A DNA stretch of 64,000 nucleotides from JBBQZO01 sp038207625. GTDB taxonomy: Bacteria; Pseudomonadota; Gammaproteobacteria; Burkholderiales; Burkholderiaceae_D. The number at the start of each line of letters is the position of its first letter. Within the stretch, counting starts at the first letter, position 1. The notes beneath the pieces are model-generated. The model worked only from the letters and a program-made list of their open reading frames with translations, was not told where the DNA came from and searched no databases. The DNA lies in the NCBI GenBank assembly GCA_038207625.1, contig JBBQZO010000023.1, forward strand, positions 1 through 64,000, in the 5' to 3' direction. Made by a program: the position numbers and the translations under genes. Positions 25,471-34,500 of the stretch are shown piece by piece.

Positions 25471-25770
25471 CTCGCTCCCCCAGGCTGACATGGTCAGGCC
25501 GGCGCCGTGCCGCAGCGCTCGACAGGTCCGATCATAGCCGCTTTTGGTACCCCGGCGGGGCAAAATTTGCGCCCCCGACGGGGTGCGCGGCGGTATGCTG
25601 TTGCGGCGCCGGCGCACAATTTGGCGCCCTTTTCATGCGGGGATATACAGGCGGCAGGAGTGGCGCTACACTTCCTCCAATTGCGGGCCGGCAACGCACG
25701 TGCGCCGCAGGGGCAGCATGTTCGCGCAGGCAGGGCAGGGCGGTTTTTTGACGGGCTGGTCGGAGACATC
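25471..25770. other. Divergent promoter region, MBL hydrolase / HD-GYP
   Basis: 300 bp between divergent starts. The frame of the HD-GYP gene stays open upstream to 25507, but the peptide is not domain-like and the best ribosome site (CGGAG at 25761) is before 25771. No clear promoter pair was found by eye. Confidence 0.4.
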
Positions 25771-27390
25771 ATGCAGGAGCTCAATCAGACACAGATCGCG
25801 CAGCGGCTCGACCAGCTCACCGAGCTCAGTGTCGCCCTGGGTAACAGCCCGGACATCGCGATCCTGCTCGACCGTATCCTCGGGGTGGCCAAGAACCTCA
25901 CCGGGGCCGACGGCGGCACGCTGTACCGTCCCAGCGAGAACCGTCAAAATTTGTGTTTTCACATCTCGCTCAACGACAGCCTGGGCATCTACCAGGGCGG
26001 CGCCAGCGGTCAGCCGATCGACATTCCCAGCGTGCCGCTGTACGACGACCATGGCGAGCCGAACCTGGCGTCGGTGGCCGCCTACGCCGCCAACTCCGGG
26101 CGCTCGGTCAACATCGAGGATGTCTACCAGGCCGGCATGTTCAATTTCTCCGGCATGCGCGCCTTCGACCAGCGCTATCACTACCATTCGCAGTCGTTTC
26201 TGACGGTGCCGATGAACGACCACGAGGGCAAGCTGATCGGCGTGCTGCAGCTGATCAACGCGCGCGACCCGCAAAGCGGCGCGATCTGTCCGTTCTCGTC
26301 GACCGACCAGCGCTTCATCGAGGCGCTGGCCGCGCAGGCGGCGGTGGCCATCACCAACCAGCAACTGATCGCCCAGCTTGAGCAGCTGCTCGAGGCGCTG
26401 GTCAACCTGATCAACATCGGCATCGACGAAAAATCGCCCTACACGGGACGCCATTGCCAGTTCGTGCCGCAGCTGACGATGATGCTGGCCGAGGCGGTGC
26501 ATTCTTGCGAGGTCGGCCCGCTGGCCGCTTTCCGCATGAGCGACGGCGACCGCAAGGAGCTGTGGCTGGCCGGCCTGCTGCACGATTGCGGCAAGATCAC
26601 CACGCCGGTACATGTCGTCGACAAGGCCACCAAGCTGGAAACCATCTGCGACCGGATCGCGCTGATCGATACGCGCTTCGAGGTGCTGCTGCGCGACGCC
26701 GAGATCGACGTGCTGCGGCGCACTGCCGCCCAGCCGGACGCGGCGCTGCAGCTGGCCGCCGAGCTGGCGCAAACGCGCGCGCACCTGCACGCGCAGCGCG
26801 ATTTTCTGCGCCGCGCCAACGTGGGCGGCGAGTCGATGGCGCCAGCCGACCAGGCGCGCGTGCTGGCCATTGCGCGCTATCGCTGGGTCGGCCCGGACGG
26901 GGTGGAGACGGACTTCCTGGACGCCGACGAGGTGGCCAACCTGACGATACGCTTTGGCACCCTGACCGAGGCCGAGCGCAAGATCATCAACAACCACATC
27001 GTCGTCACGATCCGCATGCTCGAGTCGCTGCCGTGGCCGCGCCACCTGCAAAACGTGCCCGAATACGCGGGCGGCCACCATGAACGGATGGACGGCAAGG
27101 GCTATCCGCGCGGGCTGACCAAGGATCAGATGTCGGTGCCGGCGCGCGTGATGGCGATCGCCGACATCTTCGAGGCGCTCACCGCGCGCGACCGGCCCTA
27201 CAAGAAGGGCAAGGCGCTGTCGGAGTCGCTGCGCATCCTGGGTAATTTCGCCCTGAATGGCCACATCGACCCGGACCTGTTCGACATCTTCATCCGCAGC
27301 AAAACCTACCTCGCATTCGCCCGCCAGCACATGGATCCAAGCCAGATCGACGACGTCGACGAGGCCGCGATCCCCGGTTACCACCCCTGA
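25771..27390 (+). CDS. GAF domain-HD-GYP phosphodiesterase
   Basis: Probable c-di-GMP phosphodiesterase, cytoplasmic, 539 residues. The GAF domain (about 20-190) contains AKNLTGADGGTLYRP and VLQLINARDPQSG. The HD-GYP domain starts near 215, with the HD pair in LLHDCGK (His271, Asp272) and HHERMDGKGYPRG (436-448), matching the HHExxDGxGYP signature, then VMAIADIFEALTARDRPYKKG. Between the HD and GYP motifs lies a helical insert of roughly 100 residues (DTRFEVLLRDAEIDVLRR onward) that standard HD-GYP domains lack. The ATG at 25771 has CGGAGACATC upstream. The CHASE2 cyclase follows 19 bp later, so they are co-transcribed. Confidence 0.93.
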   Translation: MQELNQTQIAQRLDQLTELSVALGNSPDIAILLDRILGVAKNLTGADGGTLYRPSENRQNLCFHISLNDSLGIYQGGASGQPIDIPSVPLYDDHGEPNLASVAAYAANSGRSVNIEDVYQAGMFNFSGMRAFDQRYHYHSQSFLTVPMNDHEGKLIGVLQLINARDPQSGAICPFSSTDQRFIEALAAQAAVAITNQQLIAQLEQLLEALVNLINIGIDEKSPYTGRHCQFVPQLTMMLAEAVHSCEVGPLAAFRMSDGDRKELWLAGLLHDCGKITTPVHVVDKATKLETICDRIALIDTRFEVLLRDAEIDVLRRTAAQPDAALQLAAELAQTRAHLHAQRDFLRRANVGGESMAPADQARVLAIARYRWVGPDGVETDFLDADEVANLTIRFGTLTEAERKIINNHIVVTIRMLESLPWPRHLQNVPEYAGGHHERMDGKGYPRGLTKDQMSVPARVMAIADIFEALTARDRPYKKGKALSESLRILGNFALNGHIDPDLFDIFIRSKTYLAFARQHMDPSQIDDVDEAAIPGYHP

Positions 27391-27409
27391 TGCTGCGCCC
27401 GGAGCCGCC

Positions 27410-29692
27410 ATGTCCCTGACGCGCCAGCGCTGCTTGAAAACCCTGTCCCGTTACGGCGCGCGCTGGGCGCTGGGCCTGCTGCTGACGGCGCTGGCGGCGC
27501 TGCAGGTGGCCGGGGTCGGCACGCTCGATGTGCTCGACCGGATGGACACCGCGTTTGCCGACCTGCGCCTGCGCCTGGTCACGCCGGTGCTGGACCGGCG
27601 CATCGTGATCGTCGACATCGACGAGGCCAGCCTGGCCGCGCACGGGCGCTTCCCGTGGAGCCGCAACGTGCTCGCGCGCCTGGTCAGGCAGCTGACCGAG
27701 CATTACCAGTGCGCCGCCGTCGGCTTCGACATCAGCTTTCCCGAGCCTGACACCAGCTCCGGCTACCAGGTGCTGGCGCGGCTTGCCGAGCATGAACTGA
27801 AAGACGTGCCCGGCCTGCCGGCCCAGCTGGCCCGGCTGCAGGACCAGCTCGACTACGACGGCCTGCTGGCCCAAGCGCTGCAAGACCAGCCGGTGGTGCT
27901 CGGCTTGATGGCGTCCGGCGCACAGCGCAAGGGCGTGTTGCCCAAGCCGGCCTTCGTGGTGGACGATTTGAACGGGCGCACACTCGACGCGCTCACGGCG
28001 AACGGCTATGTGGCCAATCTGGCGCGCCTGCAAAACGCCGCCGCCGGCGGGGGCATCATCAACACCGCGCTCGACGCCGACGGCATCCTGCGTTCGGCCC
28101 CGCTGCTGATGCGCATCGGGGACGGCTATTATCCGACGCTGTCGCTGGCCACGCTGGCCGTGGCGCTGGACGCGAAGGCGATCAAACCACTGTACATGGC
28201 CAGCGTGGACAGCCTGTCGGCGCGCGAACGCGCCAACGGCGGGCTTGACGCGCTCGCCATCCTGCTGGGGCGCCCGCGTGGCGCGTTGCGCGTTCCCGTG
28301 GGCGAATACCTGAAGACGGTGATTGAATTTCGCGGCCGCGGCGGCCCGGCCGGCGGCGCCTTTACCTACGTGTCGGCGGCCGACGTATTAAGCGGCAAGG
28401 CCGCGCCGGCCGTGCTGAACGGCGCCATCGTGCTGGTGGGCACCACCGTGGCCGGGCTGCACGACTTGCGCGCCACCCCCGTCAATAGCGACTATCCGGG
28501 CGTCGAAGTGCACGCCAACCTGATCAAATCGATGCTCGACCAGAGCTTCAAGCAGCGTCCCGACTTCGCCTTCGCGGCCGAGTTCGCGCAGGTGCTGCTC
28601 GTGGGCCTGATTTTGAGCGTGGCGCTGGCCGTGCTGCCGCCGCTGGCGGCGGTGCTGTGCGCGCTGGCGACGGCGGCGGGCGCGTTCGGTTTCAACAGCT
28701 GGCTGTACCTGGCCCAGAACTGGGTGATCAGCGTGGCGCCGCTGTTGATGCTGATCCTCGCGCTGTTCATTTTCAACCTCGGCTGGGGGTACTTTTTCGA
28801 GTTCCGCAAGGGCCGCGCGCTGGTCTCGCGCTTTGGTGAATACGTCGCGCCCGAGCTGGTGGCGGCGATGGCCGACGACCCGGAAAAATACAATATGGAC
28901 GGCGAGAGCCGCGAGCTGACGGTACTGTTTGTCGACGTGCGCGGTTTCACCACCATCTCCGAGGGCTTGACGCCGAAGGCGCTGCGCGAATACATCAATC
29001 TGTACCTGACGGCGATGTCGGAGGACATCCGCGACCGCCACCAGGGTACGCTCGACAAGTACATCGGCGACGCCGTGATGGCGTTCTGGGGCGCGCCGGT
29101 GGCGTTTGCCGACCATGCCGAGCGGGCCGTCGCCAGCGCCATGCTGATGCAGGCCAGTGCCGCGCGCCTGAACGGCCAATTCGTCGCGCGCGGCTGGCCG
29201 GCCTTGAAGATCGGCATCGGTCTGAATACGGGCCTGATGCACGTGGGCGACATGGGCTCGCGCATCCGGCGTGCCTACACGGTGATGGGCGACGCGGTCA
29301 ACCTCGCTGCGCGCCTGGAAGGCATCACCAAGGTGTATGGGGTGGACATCGCAGTGGGCGAGGCGACCCGGCGTGCGGCGCCCGACTGGGCCTGGCGCGA
29401 GCTCGACCTGGTGCGCGTGAAGGGCAAGCACGAGCCGGTGGCGATCTTCGAGCCGCTCGGGCGCATCGATGCGCAAGACGACGCCGCGCGCGCGGCGCTG
29501 GATGACTGGCACGCGGCGCTGGCGCTGGTGCGCGCCCAGCAGTGGGCGCCGGCCCAGCAGCTGCTTGAGCGGCTCAGCGCCCGGGCGCCCGGACAGCAGC
29601 TGTATCGGCTGTATCTGGCGCGCGTGGCGGCCTACCTGGCCGAGCCGCCCGGCCCCCATTGGGACGGGGCGACCAACTTCGAGACCAAGTAA
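27410..29692 (+). CDS. CHASE2 domain-class III adenylate/guanylate cyclase
   Basis: Membrane receptor cyclase, 760 residues. After an N-terminal membrane helix (about 19-37), the periplasmic CHASE2 sensor domain runs to about 385 (RRIVIVDIDEASLAAHGRFPW, VLVGTTVAGLHDLRATPVN). Three membrane helices follow at about 390-465, then a catalytic domain with VLFVDVRGFTTISEGL (metal Asp), DKYIGDAVMAFWGAP (second Asp) and MGDAVNLAARLEGI. A C-terminal helical repeat tail completes it. The Lys in LDKYIGD favours ATP. Start: ATG at 27410 with GGAG 9 bp upstream. CHASE2 cyclases are often near FecR-domain and two-partner-secretion genes, as here, so it may link envelope signals to cAMP. Confidence 0.94.
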   Translation: MSLTRQRCLKTLSRYGARWALGLLLTALAALQVAGVGTLDVLDRMDTAFADLRLRLVTPVLDRRIVIVDIDEASLAAHGRFPWSRNVLARLVRQLTEHYQCAAVGFDISFPEPDTSSGYQVLARLAEHELKDVPGLPAQLARLQDQLDYDGLLAQALQDQPVVLGLMASGAQRKGVLPKPAFVVDDLNGRTLDALTANGYVANLARLQNAAAGGGIINTALDADGILRSAPLLMRIGDGYYPTLSLATLAVALDAKAIKPLYMASVDSLSARERANGGLDALAILLGRPRGALRVPVGEYLKTVIEFRGRGGPAGGAFTYVSAADVLSGKAAPAVLNGAIVLVGTTVAGLHDLRATPVNSDYPGVEVHANLIKSMLDQSFKQRPDFAFAAEFAQVLLVGLILSVALAVLPPLAAVLCALATAAGAFGFNSWLYLAQNWVISVAPLLMLILALFIFNLGWGYFFEFRKGRALVSRFGEYVAPELVAAMADDPEKYNMDGESRELTVLFVDVRGFTTISEGLTPKALREYINLYLTAMSEDIRDRHQGTLDKYIGDAVMAFWGAPVAFADHAERAVASAMLMQASAARLNGQFVARGWPALKIGIGLNTGLMHVGDMGSRIRRAYTVMGDAVNLAARLEGITKVYGVDIAVGEATRRAAPDWAWRELDLVRVKGKHEPVAIFEPLGRIDAQDDAARAALDDWHAALALVRAQQWAPAQQLLERLSARAPGQQLYRLYLARVAAYLAEPPGPHWDGATNFETK

Positions 29693-29956
29693 CGGCGCGT
29701 GGTTGGCGTATCGATAGTCCATCAATGTCGCTGCGACAAGGTATCGACAAGGTCGCAGACTGCAGCGCGATATCGCCTTGATATCACTGTGCTGGCGAGC
29801 GTTGCGGACAGTGTTGCGTGCAGGTCGCAAGCACTAAATATTTCGGACACGCAAGAAAAGCGGGCATACACTGGAAACGCGCCAGTTCCCGTTTGCGCGT
29901 CTGTGCGCGGCCATTTATCGCGTCGGATTATCCATCAAACACACTCGAGTCCCTCC
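29693..29956. other. Intergenic region upstream of the TpsB gene
   Basis: 264 bp with no gene. It contains several near-palindromic GATATC/TATCGA-type sites, the inverted repeat GTCGCTGCGAC at 29727-29737 and a related GTCGCAGAC at 29752-29760. A weak TAAATA at 29836-29841 could be a -10 box. It is probably the control region of the secretion operon. Confidence 0.4.
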
Positions 29957-31534
29957 ATGAATTGTCGCTTCGCCCACCTGATGACGCTCTCCCTGCTGAC
30001 GCTGGCGGTGCAATGCGCGCGGGGCGCCGAGCAGATCGTCCACTTCGACATCGCGCGCTTCGACATTCGCGGCAACACGCTGCTGGCGCCGGCCCAGGTC
30101 GATGCCAGTGTGGCGCCTTTCCTGGGCAAGCAGCGCGATTTCGGCGACGTCCAGCGCGCCCTCGAAGCGCTCGAGGCGCTGTACCACGCGCATGGCTACA
30201 AGCTGGTACAGGTGGTGCTGCCCGAGCAGGAACTAAACAGCGGCGTGGTGCGCCTGATGGTCACCCCGACCACCATCGGGCGCGTCACCGTGGCCGGCAA
30301 CAGCGTGTTCGACGAGGCCAATATCCGGCGCAGCCTGCCGGCGCTGCAGGAAGGGCAGACACCCAATCTGGCGCAGGTGTCGCGCAACCTGAAACTGGCC
30401 AACGAGAATCCGGCCAAGAAGCTCACCCTCAAGCTGGCCAGCGCCAGCGCCGACGACGAAGTCGACGCCCAGCTCTTGGTGCAGGACGAACGGGCCTGGA
30501 AGCTGCTGCTCAATGTCGACAACAGCGGCACCGCGCAGACCGGCAAGACGCACGCCTCGCTGGTGCTGCAGCATGCCAATCTGTGGGGACGCGACCATGT
30601 GGCCAGTGTGCAGTACACCAGCACACTGGAAAAACCGAACCAGGTCGCCGTGTACGGCGCCGGCTATCACCTGCCCTTGTATGCGCTGGGTGACTCGGTG
30701 GACCTGTTCGCCAGCTACTCGAACGTCGATTCGGGCACCGTCACGGCCGGCACGTTTGATCTGGCCGTCAGCGGCAAGGGCGCCAATTACGGCGCGCGCT
30801 ACAACCACATTCAGGCGCACGGCGCCGACAACCTCGACGCCAGGCTGATCTATGGCTTCGACTACAAGGCCTTCAAGAACAGCGTGCTGCTGGCCGGTCA
30901 GGATTTCGGCAACAACGTCACCGTGCATCCGCTGTCGCTGGCCTACATGGCGAGCTGGACGCTGCCCGAGGGCGAGGCGAATGCGTCGCTGACCTTGCTG
31001 CGCAACGTGCCCGGCGGGTCGAACGGCGGCGCGGCCGATTTTGCCAAGGCGCGCCCCGGCGCGCCGGCCGGCTACAGCGTGCTGCGTTTTGCCGGCGCCT
31101 GGTCGCGCGCGCTGGCCCAGGACTGGCAGATGCGCCTGATCATCAACGGCCAGTGGAGCGGCGACGCGCTGGTGGCGGGCGAGCAGTTCGGCGCCGGCGG
31201 CGCCACCTCGGTGCGCGGCTTCGGCGAGCGCGTGCTGTCCGACGATACGGGCGCGCTGGCCAACGCCGAACTGTACACGCCCAATGTTTGCGTGGCGCGC
31301 CAGCCGTGGCAGTGCCGCGTACTGGCGTTTGTCGACGGCGCGTATGTCAGCCGCAACGCCGCCTTGCCGGGCGAGCAGACCAGCAGCGCGATCGCCAGCG
31401 CCGGCCTGGGCCTGCGCCTGGCGTTCGGCACCGACGCGAGCCTGCAGATCGATGTCGGACATGTGCTGCATCGCGGCGCGACTGACGGCGGCACGCGCAA
31501 CCGGGTGCATTTCCGAGCCAACCTGAGCTATTGA
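29957..31534 (+). CDS. Two-partner secretion outer-membrane transporter (TpsB, ShlB/FhaC family)
   Basis: Omp85-superfamily pore that secretes its partner TpsA exoprotein across the outer membrane. It has 525 residues. The ATG at 29957 gives the signal peptide MNCRFAHLMTLSLLTLAVQCARG. Two POTRA domains follow (FDIRGNTLLAPAQVDASV to about 110, then IGRVTVAGNSVFDEANIRRS to about 180), then a 16-strand barrel with the family loop GATSVRGFGE (the VRGF motif that plugs the pore) and VLAFVDGAYV near the end. The exoprotein gene starts 15 bp downstream, giving the usual tpsB-tpsA operon. Confidence 0.95.
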   Translation: MNCRFAHLMTLSLLTLAVQCARGAEQIVHFDIARFDIRGNTLLAPAQVDASVAPFLGKQRDFGDVQRALEALEALYHAHGYKLVQVVLPEQELNSGVVRLMVTPTTIGRVTVAGNSVFDEANIRRSLPALQEGQTPNLAQVSRNLKLANENPAKKLTLKLASASADDEVDAQLLVQDERAWKLLLNVDNSGTAQTGKTHASLVLQHANLWGRDHVASVQYTSTLEKPNQVAVYGAGYHLPLYALGDSVDLFASYSNVDSGTVTAGTFDLAVSGKGANYGARYNHIQAHGADNLDARLIYGFDYKAFKNSVLLAGQDFGNNVTVHPLSLAYMASWTLPEGEANASLTLLRNVPGGSNGGAADFAKARPGAPAGYSVLRFAGAWSRALAQDWQMRLIINGQWSGDALVAGEQFGAGGATSVRGFGERVLSDDTGALANAELYTPNVCVARQPWQCRVLAFVDGAYVSRNAALPGEQTSSAIASAGLGLRLAFGTDASLQIDVGHVLHRGATDGGTRNRVHFRANLSY

Positions 31535-31549
31535 TCGACAGAGGTCATG

Positions 31550-34500
31550 ATGAACACAGACACCTTGTGGCGCCGCGCGCCTGCAGCGCGCTGCTGGCGC
31601 CGGCCACTGCGGCGCAGCCTGGTCGGCGTGCTGCTGGCGGGCTGCTTCAGCGTGCCCGACGCGGCGACCACGCTGCCGCAGGTGGTCAGCGGCCAGGCCG
31701 CTTTTGTCCAGCAGGGCAATGTGTTTTCGATCACCAGCACGCCCAACGCGATCCTCAACTGGCAGAGTTTTTCGGTGCTGCCGGGCCAGGTGACGCGCTT
31801 CATCCAGCAAAGCGCCAGCAGCAGCGTGCTCAACCGCATTGTCGGTCAGGACCCGAGCCAGATCCTCGGCGCACTGCAGTCGAACGGGCGGGTGTTCCTG
31901 ATCAATCCGAACGGCATCGTGTTCGGACGCGACGCGCGCATCGACGTGGGCGCCTTGGTGGCCGCGACCCTCAATGTCAGCGATGGCGACTTTCTGGCCG
32001 GGCGCAGGCATTTCGTCGGCTCGCCCACGGCAGGGGCGATCAGCAACGCCGGTCAGATCACCACCGGCGCGGGCGGCCAGGTGTTCCTGCTCGCGCCGTC
32101 CATCACCAATAGCGGCATCATCAGCGCGCCCAACGGCGACGTGCTGCTCGCGGCGGGACATTCGGTGCAACTGGTCGACAGCGCTGATCCGGGCGTGCAG
32201 GTGGTGGTGTCGGCGCCCGACAGCAGCGCCGTCAACCTGGGACAGATCGTCGCCAATGGCGGACGGATCGGCATCTACGGCGCGCTGATCCGCCAGCGCG
32301 GTGTGGTCAGCGCCGACAGCGCGCAAGTGGGCGTGAATGGCAAGATCGTGTTTACCGCGCGCGGCGACACGCTGCTCGAGGCGGGCAGCCGCACCAGCGC
32401 CACCGGCGCCGGCGTGGGCGGCAGCGTCGCCGTGCTGGGACAGCGCGTGGCCGTGTATGGCAGTGTCGACGCCAGCGGAGAACTGGGCGGGGGCACGGTG
32501 CTGGTGGGCGGCGACGTGCACGGCGCCAATGCGCTGATCCAAAACGCCCAGCAAGCCATACTTGGGCAGGGCGCCGTCCTGCGGGCCGATGCGCGTCACA
32601 GCGGCGCCGGCGGCAAGATTGTCCTCTGGTCCGATCAGCTCACCAAAGCGTACGGGACGATCTCGGCGCGTGGCGGCGCGCAGGGCGGCGACGGCGGTTT
32701 CGTCGAAACCTCCGGCAAGCGGCAGCTCAATTTTCATGTGCACGTCGATGTCGGCGCGGCCAAGGGCAAGGGCGGCACGCTGCTGCTCGATCCGGTGGCC
32801 ATCACGATCGAAGGCGGCACCGGCGATGGGGCGGACACGCCGGATGGCACGGGGACGTTTCAAGGGAACACCAACGGCATCGGACAGGTGGTGTTTGGCG
32901 ATGCTGACATTTCCGCTGGCAGCACCTCGACCATTTATCAGTCCGAATTGCAAGGGCTCGGTGCGGGCACCAACATCGTGCTCGAGGCGAGCAAGTCGAT
33001 CAGCGCCAGCGGCACGTTTACCGCCAGCGAGATCGCCTTGCCGCTCAATTCGAGCCTGACCCTGCGCACCCGCAACGCCTCCGTCGACACTGGCGGCACC
33101 CAGGGCATCGACCTGGTCACCGGCGTCACCGGCGGACTGCTCACGGTGCGCGCCAGCGGCACCGGCGCCATCCATGTCAGCACCGGCACCGGCAGTTCGC
33201 CGCAGGCGGCCAACATGCTGCTGCCCAACTTGAGCAGCGCAGGTGGCGCCGTGACGCTGAGCGGCTCCGGCAACATCGGCGTGGGGGCGATCGCAGCCTT
33301 GCCACCCGGCGCGCCGGGCGGCAACGTCGCCATCAGCGCGGCCGGTCACGTGTATGCCAGCGGCGCCATCGATACCCGGCCCGGCACGGTCGGTGCCAGC
33401 GGCAACGTCAGCATCAGCGCGGGTACCTATCTGAGCGTGGCAGCGAGCAGCACCATTTACGCCAACACGCTCACGCTGCTGGCGGGGACGGGCATCTACG
33501 GCAGCAACAGCGCCGACGGCAGCGTCGTTAGCGCGCCCTTGCACACCAGTGTCAGCGCCCTCAATGCGGGCAATCTCATCTCGGGCGATATCTCGCTGGC
33601 CAACGCCGGCACCGACCTGACGATACTCGATCCATCCACGCTCGGCTACGGCATCGCGCAAACGGGCGGCGGCGCCTTCCTGACTAACGATGCCGGCCAC
33701 AGCATCACCGTCAGTGCCCCGGTCAGCGCCGCTGGCACGATCGGTTTCAAGGCCGACAAGATGCTGATCGGGGCGAGCATGACGGCCCCCGTCGTCACGC
33801 TGGGGCCGCTGGCCGGTACGGCGATCGATCTGGGCAGCACCGGCAAGGCCGCCAGTGCGCTGGAATTGTCCAATGGCGAGCTCAACTTCATCGCCGCGGA
33901 CACGCTGGCGGTGGGCGGACCAACCAGCGGAAACCTGAACGTGTCGGCGCCGATCGCGCCGGTCCACGTCACCAATTTGTCCTTGTCCAGTCTGGGCAGC
34001 GTCACGCAAAGTGCCGCAGCCGTCATCGGCGGTGCGCAGAGCGTGCAGGTGCAAGGCAGCAGTGTGACCCTGCTCGAAGCGAACAATACCGGCGTCATTT
34101 CCGGCGCGGCCAGCTCGGGCGATTTTCAATTTCGTTCCGCCAATCAGATCAGCGTGACGCTGCCCGGCACCAGCAACGCGCTCACCGATGTCGGCCTGAG
34201 CGTGACGGGCGGTGCGAACTTGCTGCTGTGGTCCGACGGCACCGGCATCAGCCAGTACAACCCCATCCAGGGTGGCGCGCTGGCCCTGAAGGCGAGCGGC
34301 GCCATCAACCTGTCGAATACGGCCAACAGCATTGCGGCCATCGCGATCGATCATGCAACGGCAAGCTCGGACGTGACGGTGCACAGTGCCAGCAACCTCG
34401 TCGTCAGAGGCGTTCTCGACGTCAGTGGCGTGAGCGCACCGAATGCGCGCCTCCACCTCGAAACGGGGACCGGCCAGACGCTCACCGTCAGCTCACCCAT

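Noticed and set aside
30233..34456. Minus-strand open frame of about 1400 codons opposite tpsB/tpsA
   Set aside because: Composition is an antisense artefact and no domain is visible; the plus-strand pair is unambiguous.
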